Source: an uncultured Eubacteriales bacterium
Lineage (GTDB): Bacteria > Bacillota > Clostridia > Oscillospirales > Oscillospiraceae
NCBI GenBank assembly: GCA_900546295.1
Contig: URCK01000021.1
Span: 1-23,471 of the forward strand
Length of the DNA: 23,471 bases
Direction: 5' to 3'
Made by a program: the position numbers and the translations under genes. The stretch's first letter is position 1. Each line of letters starts with the position of its first letter. Positions 22,555-23,471 of this stretch are shown one piece after another. The notes beneath the pieces are model-generated. The model saw only the letters and a list, made by a program, of their open reading frames with translations. It was not told the origin of the DNA and did not search any database.

Positions 22555-23471
22555 ATGAAAACGAAAGATACGCCGAAGCAATATGTCATCTACTCCCGCA
22601 AGTCCAAATTCACCGGCAAGGGCGAGAGCATCGAGAACCAGATCGAGCTGTGCCGCCGTTTTCTCGCCATGCACTTTGGCGAGGATGCGGCGGAAAACGT
22701 GCTGGTCTACGAGGACGAGGGCTTTTCCGGCGGCAATCTGGAGCGCCCGCAGTTCAAGAAAATGATGAAGGACTCGCAGAAAATCGCCTTTGCCGCCATC
22801 GTGGTTTACCGCCTCGACCGCATCAGCCGCAACATCGGCGACTTTGCCAAGCTCATCGAGGATTTGGGCGACCGGCACATCGACTTCATCTCCATCCGCG
22901 AGCAGTTCGACACGTCCTCCCCTATGGGCCGCGCCATGATGTACATTGCGTCCGTGTTCTCCCAGCTGGAGCGGGAGACCATCGCCGAGCGTATCCGGGA
23001 CAATATGCACGAGCTGTCCAAAACCGGGCGCTGGCTGGGAGGTACAACGCCCACGGGCTACGCCTCGGAGAGCCTGTCCAGCGTGACGGTGGACGGCAAG
23101 GTGAAAAAAGCCTGCAAGCTCAAACCCATTCCGGAGGAAATCCAGCTGGTCAAGACGATCTTCGAGGTGTTCATGGAGACCGGCTCTCTCAGCAAGACCG
23201 ACCAGTATCTGTTGGAGCACCGCTGTGTCACGAAGCGCGGCAAGCAGTTCACCCGCTTTGCCATCCGCGGCATCCTCACGAACCCGGTCTACATGATCGC
23301 CGACGAGACGGCGTATCAGTATCTGAAAGAAAACCATGTTGACCTGTTTGCCGAGCGCGCAGAGTTCGACGGCGAGCACGGCATCATGGCATATAACCGC
23401 ACCCTCCAGCGCCCCGGCAAGGCAAACCAGATCCGCCCCATGGAGGAATGGATCGTGGCGGTGGGCAAGCA
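22555..23471 (+). CDS. Large serine recombinase, 5' part (runs off window)
   Basis: A site-specific recombinase of the large serine (resolvase/invertase) family; 305 codons are visible and the frame is still open at the end. The catalytic domain (about 9-150) has the nucleophile S14 in VIYSRKS, EDEGFSGGNLERP, and the active-site arginines in VVYRLDRISRN and SQLERETIAERI. The Recombinase domain follows (about 165-270: GTTPTGYA, ILTNPVYM). The zinc ribbon and coiled-coil part lie outside the window. GAGGTG lies 6 nt before the ATG. Such enzymes integrate and excise phages, integrative elements and skin-type elements. Its position 5.9 kb past the sigK break, pointing away from it, makes it the best candidate for excising that element. 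Confidence 0.95.
   Translation, partial: MKTKDTPKQYVIYSRKSKFTGKGESIENQIELCRRFLAMHFGEDAAENVLVYEDEGFSGGNLERPQFKKMMKDSQKIAFAAIVVYRLDRISRNIGDFAKLIEDLGDRHIDFISIREQFDTSSPMGRAMMYIASVFSQLERETIAERIRDNMHELSKTGRWLGGTTPTGYASESLSSVTVDGKVKKACKLKPIPEEIQLVKTIFEVFMETGSLSKTDQYLLEHRCVTKRGKQFTRFAIRGILTNPVYMIADETAYQYLKENHVDLFAERAEFDGEHGIMAYNRTLQRPGKANQIRPMEEWIVAVGK

Larger units (their letters stand above)
16680..23471. mobile_element. Candidate skin-like sigK intervening element (left part; right end outside window)
   Basis: The left boundary is set where sigK similarity stops, near the sequence AATG at 16683. The segment holds a short minus-strand ORF, the exported C26-M20-SLH protein and a large serine recombinase, which is the enzyme class that excises skin elements. 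The right boundary and the 3' half of sigK are not visible, so length and identity are inferred. An unrelated insertion, or a surface-protein locus next to a separate recombinase element, remains possible. Confidence 0.45.

Overview
The window is high-GC, low-intergenic DNA from a spore-forming, gut-type Clostridia lineage. Oscillospirales/Ruminococcaceae-like is my best guess. The pointers are RNase Y with YmdB, a short zinc-type ProRS, a VanR-like two-component pair, S-layer-homology (SLH) anchoring and a sporulation sigma-K gene. Species cannot be fixed from the sequence alone.

Left part (1-9400, all + strand): the 3' end of rny (RNase Y), then ymdB (phosphodiesterase), a YhaO/SbcD-like metallophosphoesterase and a 55-aa small ORF. 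Next come a response regulator/histidine kinase pair overlapping by 4 bp, prolyl-tRNA synthetase with its own near-consensus promoter, and an orphan oligopeptide-type lipoprotein. Most transcription units end in clear intrinsic terminators.

Middle part (9400-16114, all - strand): an SH3-domain membrane protein, a CPA2-type cation/proton antiporter, a NifX/NifB-type cluster-binding protein, and a probable operon of LctP-type permease, LDH/L-2-hydroxyisocaproate-type dehydrogenase and branched-chain aminotransferase. The last two could interconvert branched-chain amino acids and 2-hydroxy acids, with the permease moving the hydroxy acid. Upstream of the operon lies a promoter followed by a 75-codon Ile/Leu/Val-rich ORF that contains a terminator-like inverted repeat, and then a second hairpin. 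This looks like a regulatory leader.

Right part (16300-23471): a sigK gene starts normally but loses similarity to SigK after about residue 111, at essentially the codon where the skin element splits sigK in Bacillus subtilis. Beyond the break are a short minus-strand ORF, a 1588-aa exported protein (peptidase C26 domain + PepV-like M20 dipeptidase domain + three SLH repeats), a 628-bp non-coding stretch, and the 5' part of a large serine recombinase that runs off the window. The simplest reading is the left part of a skin-like sigK intervening element carrying an unusual surface peptidase. The other half of sigK is not in the window, so this remains inference.
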